Shown here in pieces: positions 1 through 6,379 of a stretch of 9,781 bases of DNA (positions within the stretch are counted from its first letter, which is position 1; each line of letters starts with the position of its first letter). The notes under the pieces are model-generated. The model made no database searches. It was not told where the DNA came from and saw nothing but the letters and a program-made list of their open reading frames with translations. Source of the DNA: Alphaproteobacteria bacterium (GTDB lineage Bacteria; Pseudomonadota; Alphaproteobacteria; Caulobacterales; Caulobacteraceae); assembly GCA_028869395.1 (NCBI GenBank), contig JAGWSE010000342.1, positions 1 through 9,781 on the forward strand, read 5' to 3'. A program made the position numbers and the translations under genes.

Positions 1-2
1 AG

Positions 3-665
3 CCGGGCGACTATGTGGCGCTGTCGGTGTCGGACACCGGCGAGGGCATGCCCGCCGACGTCGCGGCCCGCGCGTTCGATCCCTTCTTCACCACCAAGAG
101 CATGGGCAAGGGCACCGGCCTCGGGCTCAGCCAGGTCTATGGCGTGGCGCGCCAGGCGGGCGGCGGGGCGCAGATCGTCAGCGCCCCAGGCCAGGGCACG
201 ACCGTGACCGTTCTGCTGCGCCGCTCGGACCAGCACGCCGAGACCATGGCGGCGCGCGGCGGACCGGAACCGGTGATCGCGCCATGTCCGGGGGCGAAGG
301 TGCTGGTGGTGGACGACGACGGCCAGGTGCGGCGGCTGCTGACCGACACGCTGCAGCTGCTGGGCTACGAGGTGATGGCCGCCGATGGCGGCATGGCGGC
401 GCTGGGCGTGCTGGAGTCGACCCGGCCGGACGCCATGCTGATCGACTTCGCGATGCCGCAAATGAACGGCGCCCAGACGGCCGACCGGGCGCGAAGCCTA
501 TGGCCGGACCTGCCGATCGTGTTCGCCAGCGGCCACGCCGACACCGACGCGATCAAGGCCGCGGTGGGCGACCAGGCGCGCATCCTGCGAAAGCCGTTCG
601 ACATGGACGAGCTCGCCCGAACCCTGGCCACGGTGCTGCAGCGGTCGGCCGAAACGCCGGCCTGA
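3..665 (+). CDS. Hybrid sensor histidine kinase, C-terminal part (HATPase end + receiver domain), 5' partial
   Basis: This is the last 220 residues of a larger protein; the reading frame is open to the left edge, so the GTG at 15 is not a real start. Visible residues 11-16 (DTGEGM) are the G1 box, 26-32 (DPFFTTK) the F box and 36-43 (GKGTGLGL) the G2 box of a histidine kinase ATP-binding domain. After a linker of about 30 residues, a CheY-like receiver domain spans about 98-213. It has the acidic pair D104/D105, phospho-acceptor D148 in LIDFAMP, S176 in FASGH and conserved K197 before PF. The layout is that of a hybrid kinase whose own receiver accepts or drains phosphate. The sensor and dimerisation domains lie outside the window, so the signal cannot be stated. 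Its stop faces the convergent GTPase gene 16 bp away. Domain assignment is firm; pathway is unknown. Confidence 0.93.
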   Translation, partial: PGDYVALSVSDTGEGMPADVAARAFDPFFTTKSMGKGTGLGLSQVYGVARQAGGGAQIVSAPGQGTTVTVLLRRSDQHAETMAARGGPEPVIAPCPGAKVLVVDDDGQVRRLLTDTLQLLGYEVMAADGGMAALGVLESTRPDAMLIDFAMPQMNGAQTADRARSLWPDLPIVFASGHADTDAIKAAVGDQARILRKPFDMDELARTLATVLQRSAETPA

Positions 666-687
666 GCGCCGTCGGCCGAGGTCAGGC
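660..687. terminator. Candidate bidirectional stem-loop between convergent genes
   Basis: The 16-bp gap between the kinase stop and the GTPase stop is flanked by a perfect 6-bp inverted repeat: GCCTGA at 660-665 and TCAGGC at 682-687. Each arm contains the stop codon of one gene. Nested inside is a second repeat, GCCG at 668-671 and CGGC at 673-676. No T-run follows on either side, so this is not a textbook intrinsic terminator. A role in ending transcription from both directions is inferred from position and symmetry only. Confidence 0.35.
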
Positions 688-1785
688 GACGCAGGCCTCG
701 AAGCCCTTGCGCAGCGCCTCCTCGTCGAGGTCGCGGCCGATGAACACCAGCCGGGAATAGCGCGGCTCGCCCGCGCGCCACTCGCCCTGGAAGTCGCCCT
801 CCAGGATCATGTGCACGGCCTGGAAGACCAGCCGGCGATCGTCGCCCTTCACGTCCAGGATGCCCTTCGCGCGCAGGATGTCCGGACCCTTGGTCTGCAG
901 CAGGTTGTTGAGCCAGGTGGTGAGCCGGTTGGCGTCCAGCGGCTTGTCGGACCTCAGCGAGATCCCGCGGATGCCGCTCTCGGCGACGTGGTCGTGGATG
1001 TGGCCGTGGTTATGGTCGTGATGGTGGCCATGATCGTCGTGATCGTGGTCGTGATGGTCGTGCTCGCAGTGCTCGTCGTGCACATGGCCGGGCTCGCCGT
1101 GGGCCGGGTTCAGGAACTCCGGCTCCAGCGCGGTGATGCGGGCGAGATCGAACGAGCGGCGGCCGATGATCGCGTCCAGCGGCACCTGGCTGCGCTGGGT
1201 GCGGTGGATCGGGGCGAGCGGGTTGAGCTCTCGGATTCCCGCCTCGACCTCGCGAAGCTCGTCTTCGCTGACGAGGTCGGTCTTGTTGAGGATGATCTGG
1301 TCGGCGAAGGCGATCTGCTCGGCCGCCTCCCGGGAATCCTTCAGGCGCAGCGGCAGGTGCTTGGCGTCGACGACGGTCGTGACGCTGTCGAGCTGGGTCT
1401 TGGCGCGGACGTCCTCGTCGACGAAGAAGGTCTGGGCGACGGGGCCGGGATCGGCGAGGCCCGTGGTCTCGACGATGATCGCGTCGAACTTGCGCGCCCC
1501 TTTTTGCGTCTGGCGCTTCATCAGGCCCGAGAGCACGCGGATCAGGTCGCCGCGGACGGTGCAGCAGACGCAGCCGTTCGACATCTCGAACACTTCCTCG
1601 TCGGCGCCGACCACCAGGTCGTTGTCGATGCCGATCTCGCCGAACTCGTTGATGATCACGGCGTACTTCTTGCCGTGGTCCTCGGAGAGGATGCGGTTGA
1701 GGAGCGTGGTCTTGCCGGCGCCGAGGTAGCCGGTGAGCACGGTGACGGGGGTCTTGTCGGAGGCGGTGGCGGTCATGGCCGTCAT
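682..1785 (-). CDS. G3E/COG0523 family GTPase (YjiA/CobW-like) with His-rich metal-binding insert; candidate metallochaperone
   Basis: The product is 367 residues if translation starts at the ATG at 1785; an in-frame ATG at 1776 is equally possible, and neither has a clear Shine-Dalgarno. Family landmarks are all present: Walker A G19-x5-K25-T-T, the metal-binding CxCC motif C72-V-C74-C75, ETTG at 106-109, and the guanine-specificity motif N167-K-T-D170, then a CobW C-terminal domain at about 270-360. Between the GTPase and C-terminal domains (229-266) 18 of 38 residues are histidine, mixed with Asp. G3E GTPases deliver or insert metals (Zn, Ni, Co) into client proteins in the cytosol. The sequence resembles the generic YjiA-like alphaproteobacterial group, and there are no cobalamin biosynthesis genes nearby, so I do not call it cobW. 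It is the last gene of the minus-strand run, 38 bp after the dioxygenase, and may be co-transcribed or have its own promoter. Client and metal are unknown. Confidence 0.93.
   Translation of the reverse strand: MTAMTATASDKTPVTVLTGYLGAGKTTLLNRILSEDHGKKYAVIINEFGEIGIDNDLVVGADEEVFEMSNGCVCCTVRGDLIRVLSGLMKRQTQKGARKFDAIIVETTGLADPGPVAQTFFVDEDVRAKTQLDSVTTVVDAKHLPLRLKDSREAAEQIAFADQIILNKTDLVSEDELREVEAGIRELNPLAPIHRTQRSQVPLDAIIGRRSFDLARITALEPEFLNPAHGEPGHVHDEHCEHDHHDHDHDDHGHHHDHNHGHIHDHVAESGIRGISLRSDKPLDANRLTTWLNNLLQTKGPDILRAKGILDVKGDDRRLVFQAVHMILEGDFQGEWRAGEPRYSRLVFIGRDLDEEALRKGFEACVA
988..1101 (-). repeat. Low-complexity His/Asp-coding tract in the GTPase
   Basis: This segment encodes residues 229-266 of the GTPase. 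On the plus strand it reads as irregular repeats of GTG, GTC and ATG triplets (for example GTGGTCGTG and GTGATGGTC), the complement of CAC/CAT and GAC codons. There is no exact repeat unit. It looks like a triplet-biased tract likely to change length by slippage. It codes for 18 histidines, fitting a metal-storage or metal-buffering loop. Confidence 0.85.
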
Positions 1786-1823
1786 GTAAGCGCCGCGGGC
1801 CCGAGATGGAACAGGCGCGACGC

Positions 1824-2726
1824 TCAGGCCACCGGCTCGCCGCGGATCTCGGCGGTGATCGAGGCGAGAAGCTCGTTGGAGCCCATGCTGGAACCGAGGT
1901 CCTCGGGCCGCAGGGCGTATTCCGGCGGCACCACCTCCGGGCCTTCGCCGGCCGGCAGCGGCGGAGTGTAGTAGCCCAGCGCATAGGACCCCATCGCGTA
2001 GCCGATCAGCCCCTGCAGCTCCGGATCCAGCGTGCGCGCGATCTCCGGCGGGCAGGCGAGGTACTGGTTCTCCTCCTGCCGGAGCCAGCCCAGGGCGTAG
2101 GTGATGTTGAGCCCCCAGCGGTCGGCGCCGCTCTCGTTGGCCCCGCCGCCGTGGAACACCGAGCCGGTGTAGACCAGCACCGAGCCTCGCCGCATCTCGG
2201 CCCTGTCGATCTCGTGCGGCTCGGCGACGCGCTCGTCCGGCCAGGTCACGGACTGCGGGACCACCTGCGTCGCGCCGTTCTCGCGCGTGAAGTCGGTCAG
2301 CGCCCAGATGGTGTTGAGCTGCGGCTCGACGTCCTGCAGGTGCTTGCCCCAGGCCCAGCGGTCGCGGTGGATCGCCTGCGCGGGCTGGCCCGGCATGATG
2401 CGGATCAGCTGGGTCAGGTGCAGCTGGTAGCGCTGGCAATAGGGCAGCAGGAAGGCGTCGCAGAGCGCCCGGATGCGGGCGTCAAGGATCAGGTCGCGGA
2501 TCTTCGGCGAGCGGGCGACCAGGGCGCCAGTGCGCGTGGTCTTGAAGCCGGAGAAGACGTCGCGGCCGGGCTCGGTCGCTTCGACATAAGGCCTGAGTTC
2601 GGCGGCGAGCGCGTCCGCCTGGGCCGGCGAGAGCGCGTCGTCCAGGACCAGCGCGCCGTCGCGGCGCATGACCGCCATGACCTGGTCGGCGGGCGTGTCG
2701 GCGGGCAGGTGCTGCAGCTTGGCCAT
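1824..2726 (-). CDS. Phytanoyl-CoA dioxygenase (PhyH)-family Fe(II)/2-oxoglutarate oxygenase
   Basis: The product is 300 residues, a normal length for the bacterial PhyH family. The iron-binding facial triad is visible as H120-R-D122 (HxD) and H192 in FHGG. R203, 11 residues after the distal histidine, is placed as the 2-oxoglutarate-binding arginine. The motif order on a double-stranded beta-helix is typical: substrate-entry segment about 55-70, HxD, WALTDFT at 141-147, then GSVLVYTGS before the distal His. Such enzymes hydroxylate or halogenate small molecules using O2 and 2-oxoglutarate; the substrate is not predictable here, and CoA esters are only one possibility. The ATG at 2726 is supported by AGGAG at 2732-2736, spaced 5 nt. 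The gene lies 12 bp after the Mo-hydroxylase large subunit, so co-transcription and action on the same compound or pathway are likely. No signal peptide is seen; cytosolic. Confidence 0.92.
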   Translation of the reverse strand: MAKLQHLPADTPADQVMAVMRRDGALVLDDALSPAQADALAAELRPYVEATEPGRDVFSGFKTTRTGALVARSPKIRDLILDARIRALCDAFLLPYCQRYQLHLTQLIRIMPGQPAQAIHRDRWAWGKHLQDVEPQLNTIWALTDFTRENGATQVVPQSVTWPDERVAEPHEIDRAEMRRGSVLVYTGSVFHGGGANESGADRWGLNITYALGWLRQEENQYLACPPEIARTLDPELQGLIGYAMGSYALGYYTPPLPAGEGPEVVPPEYALRPEDLGSSMGSNELLASITAEIRGEPVA

Positions 2727-2731
2727 GGGGG

Positions 2732-2736
2732 CTCCT
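2732..2736 (-). promoter_or_regulatory. Ribosome binding site of the PhyH-family gene
   Basis: AGGAG on the minus strand lies 5 nt before the ATG at 2726 and within the 12-bp gap after the upstream gene. It fixes the start of the dioxygenase and supports its translation from a polycistronic message. Confidence 0.75.
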
Positions 2737-2738
2737 GT

Positions 2739-4841
2739 TCAGTTCGCCAGCAGGGCGGCGGCGATCTTTTCGCGGGTGAAGGGCGCCTCGCGGATGCGGA
2801 CGCCGAGGGCGTGGGCGACGGCGTTGGAGATGGCGGCCATCACCGGGCCGGCGCTGATCTCGCCCAGGCCGTAGGGCCGGGAGTCGCGCACGTTGAGCAG
2901 CTCGATCTCGATCGGCGGGACCTCGTCGAAGCGCAGGATGGGATAATCGTCCCAGGTGGTGGAGGCAACGCCCGCGCCGCCCAGCTTCACCTGCTCCTTC
3001 AGGAGCCAGGAGGCGGCCATGATCATGCCGCCCTCGAGCTGGTTCCGCGCTCCGTCCGGATTGACGATCAGGCCGCCGTCGCAGGCGCACCAGAGCCTCA
3101 CCAGACGCACCTCGGCCTCGACGTCGACCTCCGCAGCGCAGGCGCAGAAGGCGCCGCGGTCGCGATGCCGGTCGTAGGCCAGGCCCAGGCCGTGACCGCT
3201 TCCCGCCTCGCCCCGGCGCTCCCAGCCGCACATCTCCGCCAGGCGCTGCAGCACGGCGCGGCCGCGCGGCTCGGAGATCATCGAAAGCCGGTAGGCCAGA
3301 GGATCGGCGCCTCCGGCCTGGGCCAGTTCGTCGATGAAGCTCTCCCCGGCGAAGGTGTTCGGCGGGCCGCCCAGGCCGCGCAGGGAAGAGGTGCGGATCG
3401 GCGGCGGGTCGATGACGTGCTCGACGGTGCGCCTGGCGGCGATGTCGTAGGAGGGAATGGCGTTCAACAGGCCCCCGGAGAAGCGCGTGCCGTCGGGCAG
3501 CCGCCGCGCCGGCGCGGTCGGCGGGGGGCCGTCGAGAGGCTTCAGCGCGGTCTCGACCACCGAATGTCCGCGCGCCCAGGTGTGCGGCGTGTTCCAGATC
3601 TCGGCGGTGTAGTCGACCAGCCGGCCCGAGGCGTCGAGCTCGGCCGAGAGCTCTATCAGCATCGCCGTGCCCACCGGGGCGTGCCCGAACTCGTCCTCCC
3701 GCCGCCACTGGACGCGGATCGGCGCGCCCGGCCGCCGGACGGCGATCACGGCGGCTTCGGCCGGCGGATCGTCGGCCCCGTTGTGGCCGTAGCAACCGGC
3801 GCCCTGGGCGTGGATCACCTCAACGGCGGAGGGATCGAGGCCGGTCACCCGGGCGACCAGGGCGCGCATCGGATAGACGCCCTGGTTGTGAGTCCAGACG
3901 GTGAGCCGGCCCTCGCGGAACCAGGCGATGCCGGCGGAGGGGGCGAGCGAGGCGTGCGAGATGTAGGGCTTGGCGTAGGTCGCGCTGATCCGGCGGCGGT
4001 TCGAGCGTTCGGCCGGCGCCGCGCCGGCGGCGAAGCTCTCCGACGGCAGGCTCTTCAGGGAGGCGGGCTCGGCGAGCGCCGGGTCGAGCTCGCCGGCGCC
4101 TTCCCAGACCGCGGCCCGCTCGGCGGCGCCAAGCGCGCGGACCGCATCGTGCTCGCTGGCGCAGATCACCGCGACGAAGGCTTCCTCGATCAGGATGTCG
4201 ACGCCGGGGACGGCGTGGCGCACCTGCGCCTCGTCGAGGCTCTTCAGCCTGGCCTGGGGCGCGGGCTGGTGGAGCACGCGGGCGTGGCGCATGCCGGGCA
4301 GGACGATGTCCTGCAGGAAGGCCGCGCCGAACACCTTTGGCGGCAGGTCGAGCCGCGGCTGGCTGTCGCCCACGACGCTGAGGTCGTCCGGCCGCTTCAA
4401 CGCCGCCTCCCCCGTGGCGGGACGGATGAGGTCGACGGCGCCGGCGAGCGTCCAGTAGTCCTCGCCGGTCGGAGCGCCGCCCCGCAGGAAGGCGCCGTCG
4501 CGCACGCTGAGCTCGGCCGGATCGCAGCCGAGCTTGTCGGCGGCCGCGGCGAGGAAGCGGGCCCGCACCTCTGCGCAGGCGGTGCGCACCGCCAGGCCCG
4601 AGGTCTCCAGGGACATAGAGCCCACGGTCATGCCCTCGTCCGGCACGTCGCCGGTCGCGGCGCCCACGACGCGCAGCCTGGCGAACGGCAGGTCGAGCTC
4701 GCCGGCGGCGAGCTGGGCCAGGGCGGTCGCGGCGCCCTGCCCGTATTCCATCTTCCCGAAGGCGATCCTCGCCCGCCCGTCGGGCTCGAAGCGGACCCAG
4801 CGGCCGAGCTCGGGATTGGCCTGGAGGGCGGGCGGGATCAC
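2739..4841 (-). CDS. Molybdopterin-binding large subunit of a NicB/IorB-like Mo hydroxylase (COG1529, xanthine dehydrogenase family)
   Basis: The predicted product is 700 residues with a GTG start whose codon overlaps the stop of the [2Fe-2S] subunit gene (GTGA at 4838-4841). Family signals are: N-terminal GKMEYGQG at 29-36, the pterin-contact segment GAGCYGHNGADD at 347-358, GLGGPPNTFAGESFIDELA at 489-507, VNPDGARNQLEGG at 593-605, WDDYPILRFDEVP at 630-642 and the catalytic glutamate E661 in GLGEISAGP. GCYGHNGADD and the C-terminal pattern are closest to what I recall of nicotinate dehydrogenase subunit B and isoquinoline 1-oxidoreductase beta. These enzymes hydroxylate N-heteroaromatic rings or aldehydes with water-derived oxygen at a Mo-cytosine dinucleotide cofactor. 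No Tat signal precedes the domain and no CxxCH heme motif follows it, unlike P. putida NicB. Substrate and electron acceptor are unknown; the family call is firm. Confidence 0.93.
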   Translation of the reverse strand: MIPPALQANPELGRWVRFEPDGRARIAFGKMEYGQGAATALAQLAAGELDLPFARLRVVGAATGDVPDEGMTVGSMSLETSGLAVRTACAEVRARFLAAAADKLGCDPAELSVRDGAFLRGGAPTGEDYWTLAGAVDLIRPATGEAALKRPDDLSVVGDSQPRLDLPPKVFGAAFLQDIVLPGMRHARVLHQPAPQARLKSLDEAQVRHAVPGVDILIEEAFVAVICASEHDAVRALGAAERAAVWEGAGELDPALAEPASLKSLPSESFAAGAAPAERSNRRRISATYAKPYISHASLAPSAGIAWFREGRLTVWTHNQGVYPMRALVARVTGLDPSAVEVIHAQGAGCYGHNGADDPPAEAAVIAVRRPGAPIRVQWRREDEFGHAPVGTAMLIELSAELDASGRLVDYTAEIWNTPHTWARGHSVVETALKPLDGPPPTAPARRLPDGTRFSGGLLNAIPSYDIAARRTVEHVIDPPPIRTSSLRGLGGPPNTFAGESFIDELAQAGGADPLAYRLSMISEPRGRAVLQRLAEMCGWERRGEAGSGHGLGLAYDRHRDRGAFCACAAEVDVEAEVRLVRLWCACDGGLIVNPDGARNQLEGGMIMAASWLLKEQVKLGGAGVASTTWDDYPILRFDEVPPIEIELLNVRDSRPYGLGEISAGPVMAAISNAVAHALGVRIREAPFTREKIAAALLAN

Positions 4842-5320
4842 GCGGCCGCCCCCTCGCGCAGCCGGCGGGCGGCGAGCGCCACGGCGTCCATGACGCGGTT
4901 GTGCACGCCGCAGCGGCAAAGGTGCCAGGCGAGCGCCTTGGCGATCTCCGCCCGAGTGGGATCGGGATTGCGGTCGAGCAGAGCCTTGGCGCCGATCAGG
5001 ATGCCCGAGAGGCAGTAGCCGCACTGGCCGGCCTGGAGCTCGAGGAAGGACGTCTGCAGGGGATGCGGATCCTCCGGGCCGCCCAGCCCTTCCACGGTGG
5101 TGACCGACCGCCCCTCGACCGCGCCGACCGCGAGCGCGCAGGCCGGCTCCTCCGCCCCGTCGACCAGCACGGCGCAGGTCCCGCACTGCGCCAGGCCGCA
5201 GCCGAAGCGGACGCCGGTCATGCCGAGGTCGTTGCGCAGGACGTCGAGCAGGCTCGCGCTCTCGTCCGCCTCGACCTCCGCGGGCGCGCCGTTCAGCTGG
5301 AATGCGATCCGCCGGGCCAT
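4838..5320 (-). CDS. Small [2Fe-2S] subunit of a Mo hydroxylase (NicA/IorA-like)
   Basis: The product is 160 residues starting MARRIAF, the usual length for this family. It has a plant-type ferredoxin cluster site (C41, C46, C49, C61) and a second helical-domain cluster site (C100, C103, C135, C137), so all eight cysteine ligands are present. These subunits pass electrons from the molybdenum centre to an acceptor. An alternative in-frame ATG at 5332 would add four residues (MGGG), but the GGGAGG at 5325-5330 overlaps that codon and best serves the ATG at 5320. The gene is first in the minus-strand run and overlaps the large subunit by 4 nt, indicating translational coupling and a 1:1 complex. 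No FAD subunit gene is present, which matches the two-subunit NicAB/IorAB layout rather than the three-subunit CoxSML layout. Confidence 0.95.
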   Translation of the reverse strand: MARRIAFQLNGAPAEVEADESASLLDVLRNDLGMTGVRFGCGLAQCGTCAVLVDGAEEPACALAVGAVEGRSVTTVEGLGGPEDPHPLQTSFLELQAGQCGYCLSGILIGAKALLDRNPDPTRAEIAKALAWHLCRCGVHNRVMDAVALAARRLREGAAA

Positions 5321-5324
5321 TCCG

Positions 5325-5330
5325 CCTCCC
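5325..5330 (-). promoter_or_regulatory. Ribosome binding site of the [2Fe-2S] subunit gene
   Basis: GGGAGG on the minus strand ends 4 nt before the ATG at 5320. It overlaps the alternative ATG at 5332, which argues for the downstream start. Confidence 0.65.
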
Positions 5331-5381
5331 ATCGATCCGTCCCCAGTACAGCGCCGCCGAAGGCTTGCTGGCAACCGCGCC

Positions 5382-5410
5382 TTGACCCCCGATGGGTGTT
5401 ACAGAATAAC
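5382..5410 (+). promoter_or_regulatory. Candidate dmeF promoter giving a leaderless mRNA
   Basis: TTGACC at 5382-5387 is followed after 17 nt by AATAAC at 5405-5410. The wider -10 AGAATAAC shares its last residues with the Caulobacter housekeeping pattern (GCTANAWC, from memory). The transcription start would then fall at about 5417, the A of the dmeF ATG. This agrees with the lack of a well-spaced Shine-Dalgarno there (GGAG ends only 2 nt before the ATG). Inference from motif spacing only. Confidence 0.45.
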
Positions 5411-5411
5411 G
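5397..5411. promoter_or_regulatory. Imperfect palindrome, candidate Zur/Fur-family operator
   Basis: TGTTAC-AGA-ATAACG is an inverted repeat (GTTA at 5398-5401 pairs with TAAC at 5407-5410). From memory, alphaproteobacterial Zur boxes centre on TGTTAT-N3-ATAACA, so each half-site differs at one position. It overlaps the proposed -10 of dmeF and stands out as an A/T-rich spot in a GC-rich region. A -10 element alone could explain part of the match. Confidence 0.35.
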
Positions 5412-5416
5412 GAGCG

Positions 5417-6379
5417 ATGCGCCCCGCCGGCGAGACAGCCCTCCCCTCCACCGCCACGCCCCCAGAGCCGCTCCCGGCCGAACGAGAGACGCGCGGCCAT
5501 CTGGGCGCGGATCATGCGCGCAACGAGCGCCGCACCTGGATCGTGGCCGTCGTCTGCGCGCTCGCGCTGGTCGCCCAGGTGGCGGGCGGGCTCGCCTTCC
5601 GCTCCATGGCGCTGACCGCCAGCGGCCTGCATATGGCCGCGCACGTGGCGGCGATGGCGATCGCGGGTCTCGCCTACCGCATGGCCCGACGGCGCGCCGA
5701 GGACCCGCGCTTCGCCTTCGGGACGGGGAAGTTCGGCTATCTCGCCGGCTTCGCCAACGCCGTGGTCCTGGCCGTCGCCGCGGTGCTGATCGGGGTCGAG
5801 AGCGTCACGCGGCTGGTCCGGCCCGAGGCCGTCGACTATGGCTCCGCCCTGCCGCTGGCGGTGGTCGGACTGATCGTCACCCTGGTCTGCCTGGCGCTGC
5901 TCCAGCCGCCGCGGGGCGCTCACACGCACGACCCCGACGGCGATCTGAACATCGCCGCCGCCCACCTGCACCTCACCGCCGACGCCGCGGTCGGCCTGCT
6001 GGCCATCGGCGGCCTGGCGGCGGGCCGCAGCCTCGGCTGGACCTGGGCCGACCCGCTCACCGGGCTGCTCGGCGCAGGCCTGGTGGCCCAATTCGCCGCC
6101 AGCCTGATCCGCCGCGGCGCGGCCGCGCTGCTCGACATGAACCCCTCCCCACAGCTCGCCGGCGAGATCCGCGACCGGCTGCAGGCCGGGGGCGGTCGGG
6201 TGATCGAGCTGCACCTGTGGCGGCTGGGGCCGGGGCGCTTCGCCGCAGTCTCGACGGTCGCCGGCGCCGCGGCCGAGACGATCGAGGCGCTGCACGCGCG
6301 TCTCAGGGATATCCCGTCGCTCAGCCATGTGACGATCGAGTTGCGCGGGAGGGACGAAACGGGCCACGGTCCCGTCTGA
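5417..6379 (+). CDS. dmeF: DmeF-type cation diffusion facilitator (Co/Ni-class divalent metal efflux)
   Basis: The product is 320 residues with six predicted membrane helices at about 42-63, 66-88, 106-129, 143-163, 181-200 and 208-230, then a cytosolic domain of about 90 residues. The DmeF character is seen in HLGADHARNERRTW at 28-41, the EDPRFAFGTGK segment at 95-105 and GYLAGFANAV after it. Transport-site residues are H72 and H76 in TM2 (HxxxH, typical of DmeF rather than the HxxxD of zinc CDFs) and H185/D189 in TM5. DmeF proteins export Co2+/Ni2+ by proton antiport across the inner membrane. Two oddities are S69 where the family usually has Asp (ADGWHM becomes ASGLHM), and only three histidines between TM4 and TM5 (H169, H171, H183) instead of a long His-rich loop. 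No dmeR-like regulator is adjacent. Divergent from the Mo-hydroxylase operon and overlapping the next gene. Confidence 0.9.
   Translation: MRPAGETALPSTATPPEPLPAERETRGHLGADHARNERRTWIVAVVCALALVAQVAGGLAFRSMALTASGLHMAAHVAAMAIAGLAYRMARRRAEDPRFAFGTGKFGYLAGFANAVVLAVAAVLIGVESVTRLVRPEAVDYGSALPLAVVGLIVTLVCLALLQPPRGAHTHDPDGDLNIAAAHLHLTADAAVGLLAIGGLAAGRSLGWTWADPLTGLLGAGLVAQFAASLIRRGAAALLDMNPSPQLAGEIRDRLQAGGGRVIELHLWRLGPGRFAAVSTVAGAAAETIEALHARLRDIPSLSHVTIELRGRDETGHGPV

Larger units (their letters stand above)
5321..5416. promoter_or_regulatory. Divergent control region between the Mo-hydroxylase operon and dmeF
   Basis: This 96-bp gap must hold the promoters for both the four-gene minus-strand run and the plus-strand dmeF/hydrolase pair. 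Toward the minus strand a weak match is TTGCCA (5369-5374 on the complement), 18 nt, then TGTACT (5345-5350). Toward the plus strand a better match is described separately. An ACCC/GGGT inverted repeat lies around 5385-5397 and a palindrome at 5397-5411. Shared binding of one regulator is possible because the gap is so short. No riboswitch-sized leader fits here. Confidence 0.6.

Noticed and set aside
682..1785. Calling the GTPase cobW of cobalamin synthesis
   Set aside because: No cobalamin genes are nearby, and the sequence resembles the generic YjiA-like G3E group with a long His insert.
811..1971. 386-codon plus-strand open frame opposite the GTPase
   Set aside because: Its Val-rich stretch is the complement of the His tract; the opposite strand has all the GTPase motifs.
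1786..2439. N-terminal extension of the GTPase frame to 585 residues
   Set aside because: The extension lies inside the dioxygenase gene in another frame and shows no domain; Walker A begins 19 residues after the ATG at 1785, as expected for the family.
1806..5018. 1070-codon plus-strand open frame
   Set aside because: It runs antisense to the dioxygenase and Mo-hydroxylase genes, which have clear family motifs. The low-complexity Arg/Gly/Asp composition and lack of domains fit a high-GC shadow frame.
5341..5350. RcnR/DmeR-like half-site (TACTGGGG on the minus strand) in the divergent region
   Set aside because: Only one half of the expected TACT-G(5-6)-N-AGTA type site is present, and no CsoR/RcnR-family gene is in the window.
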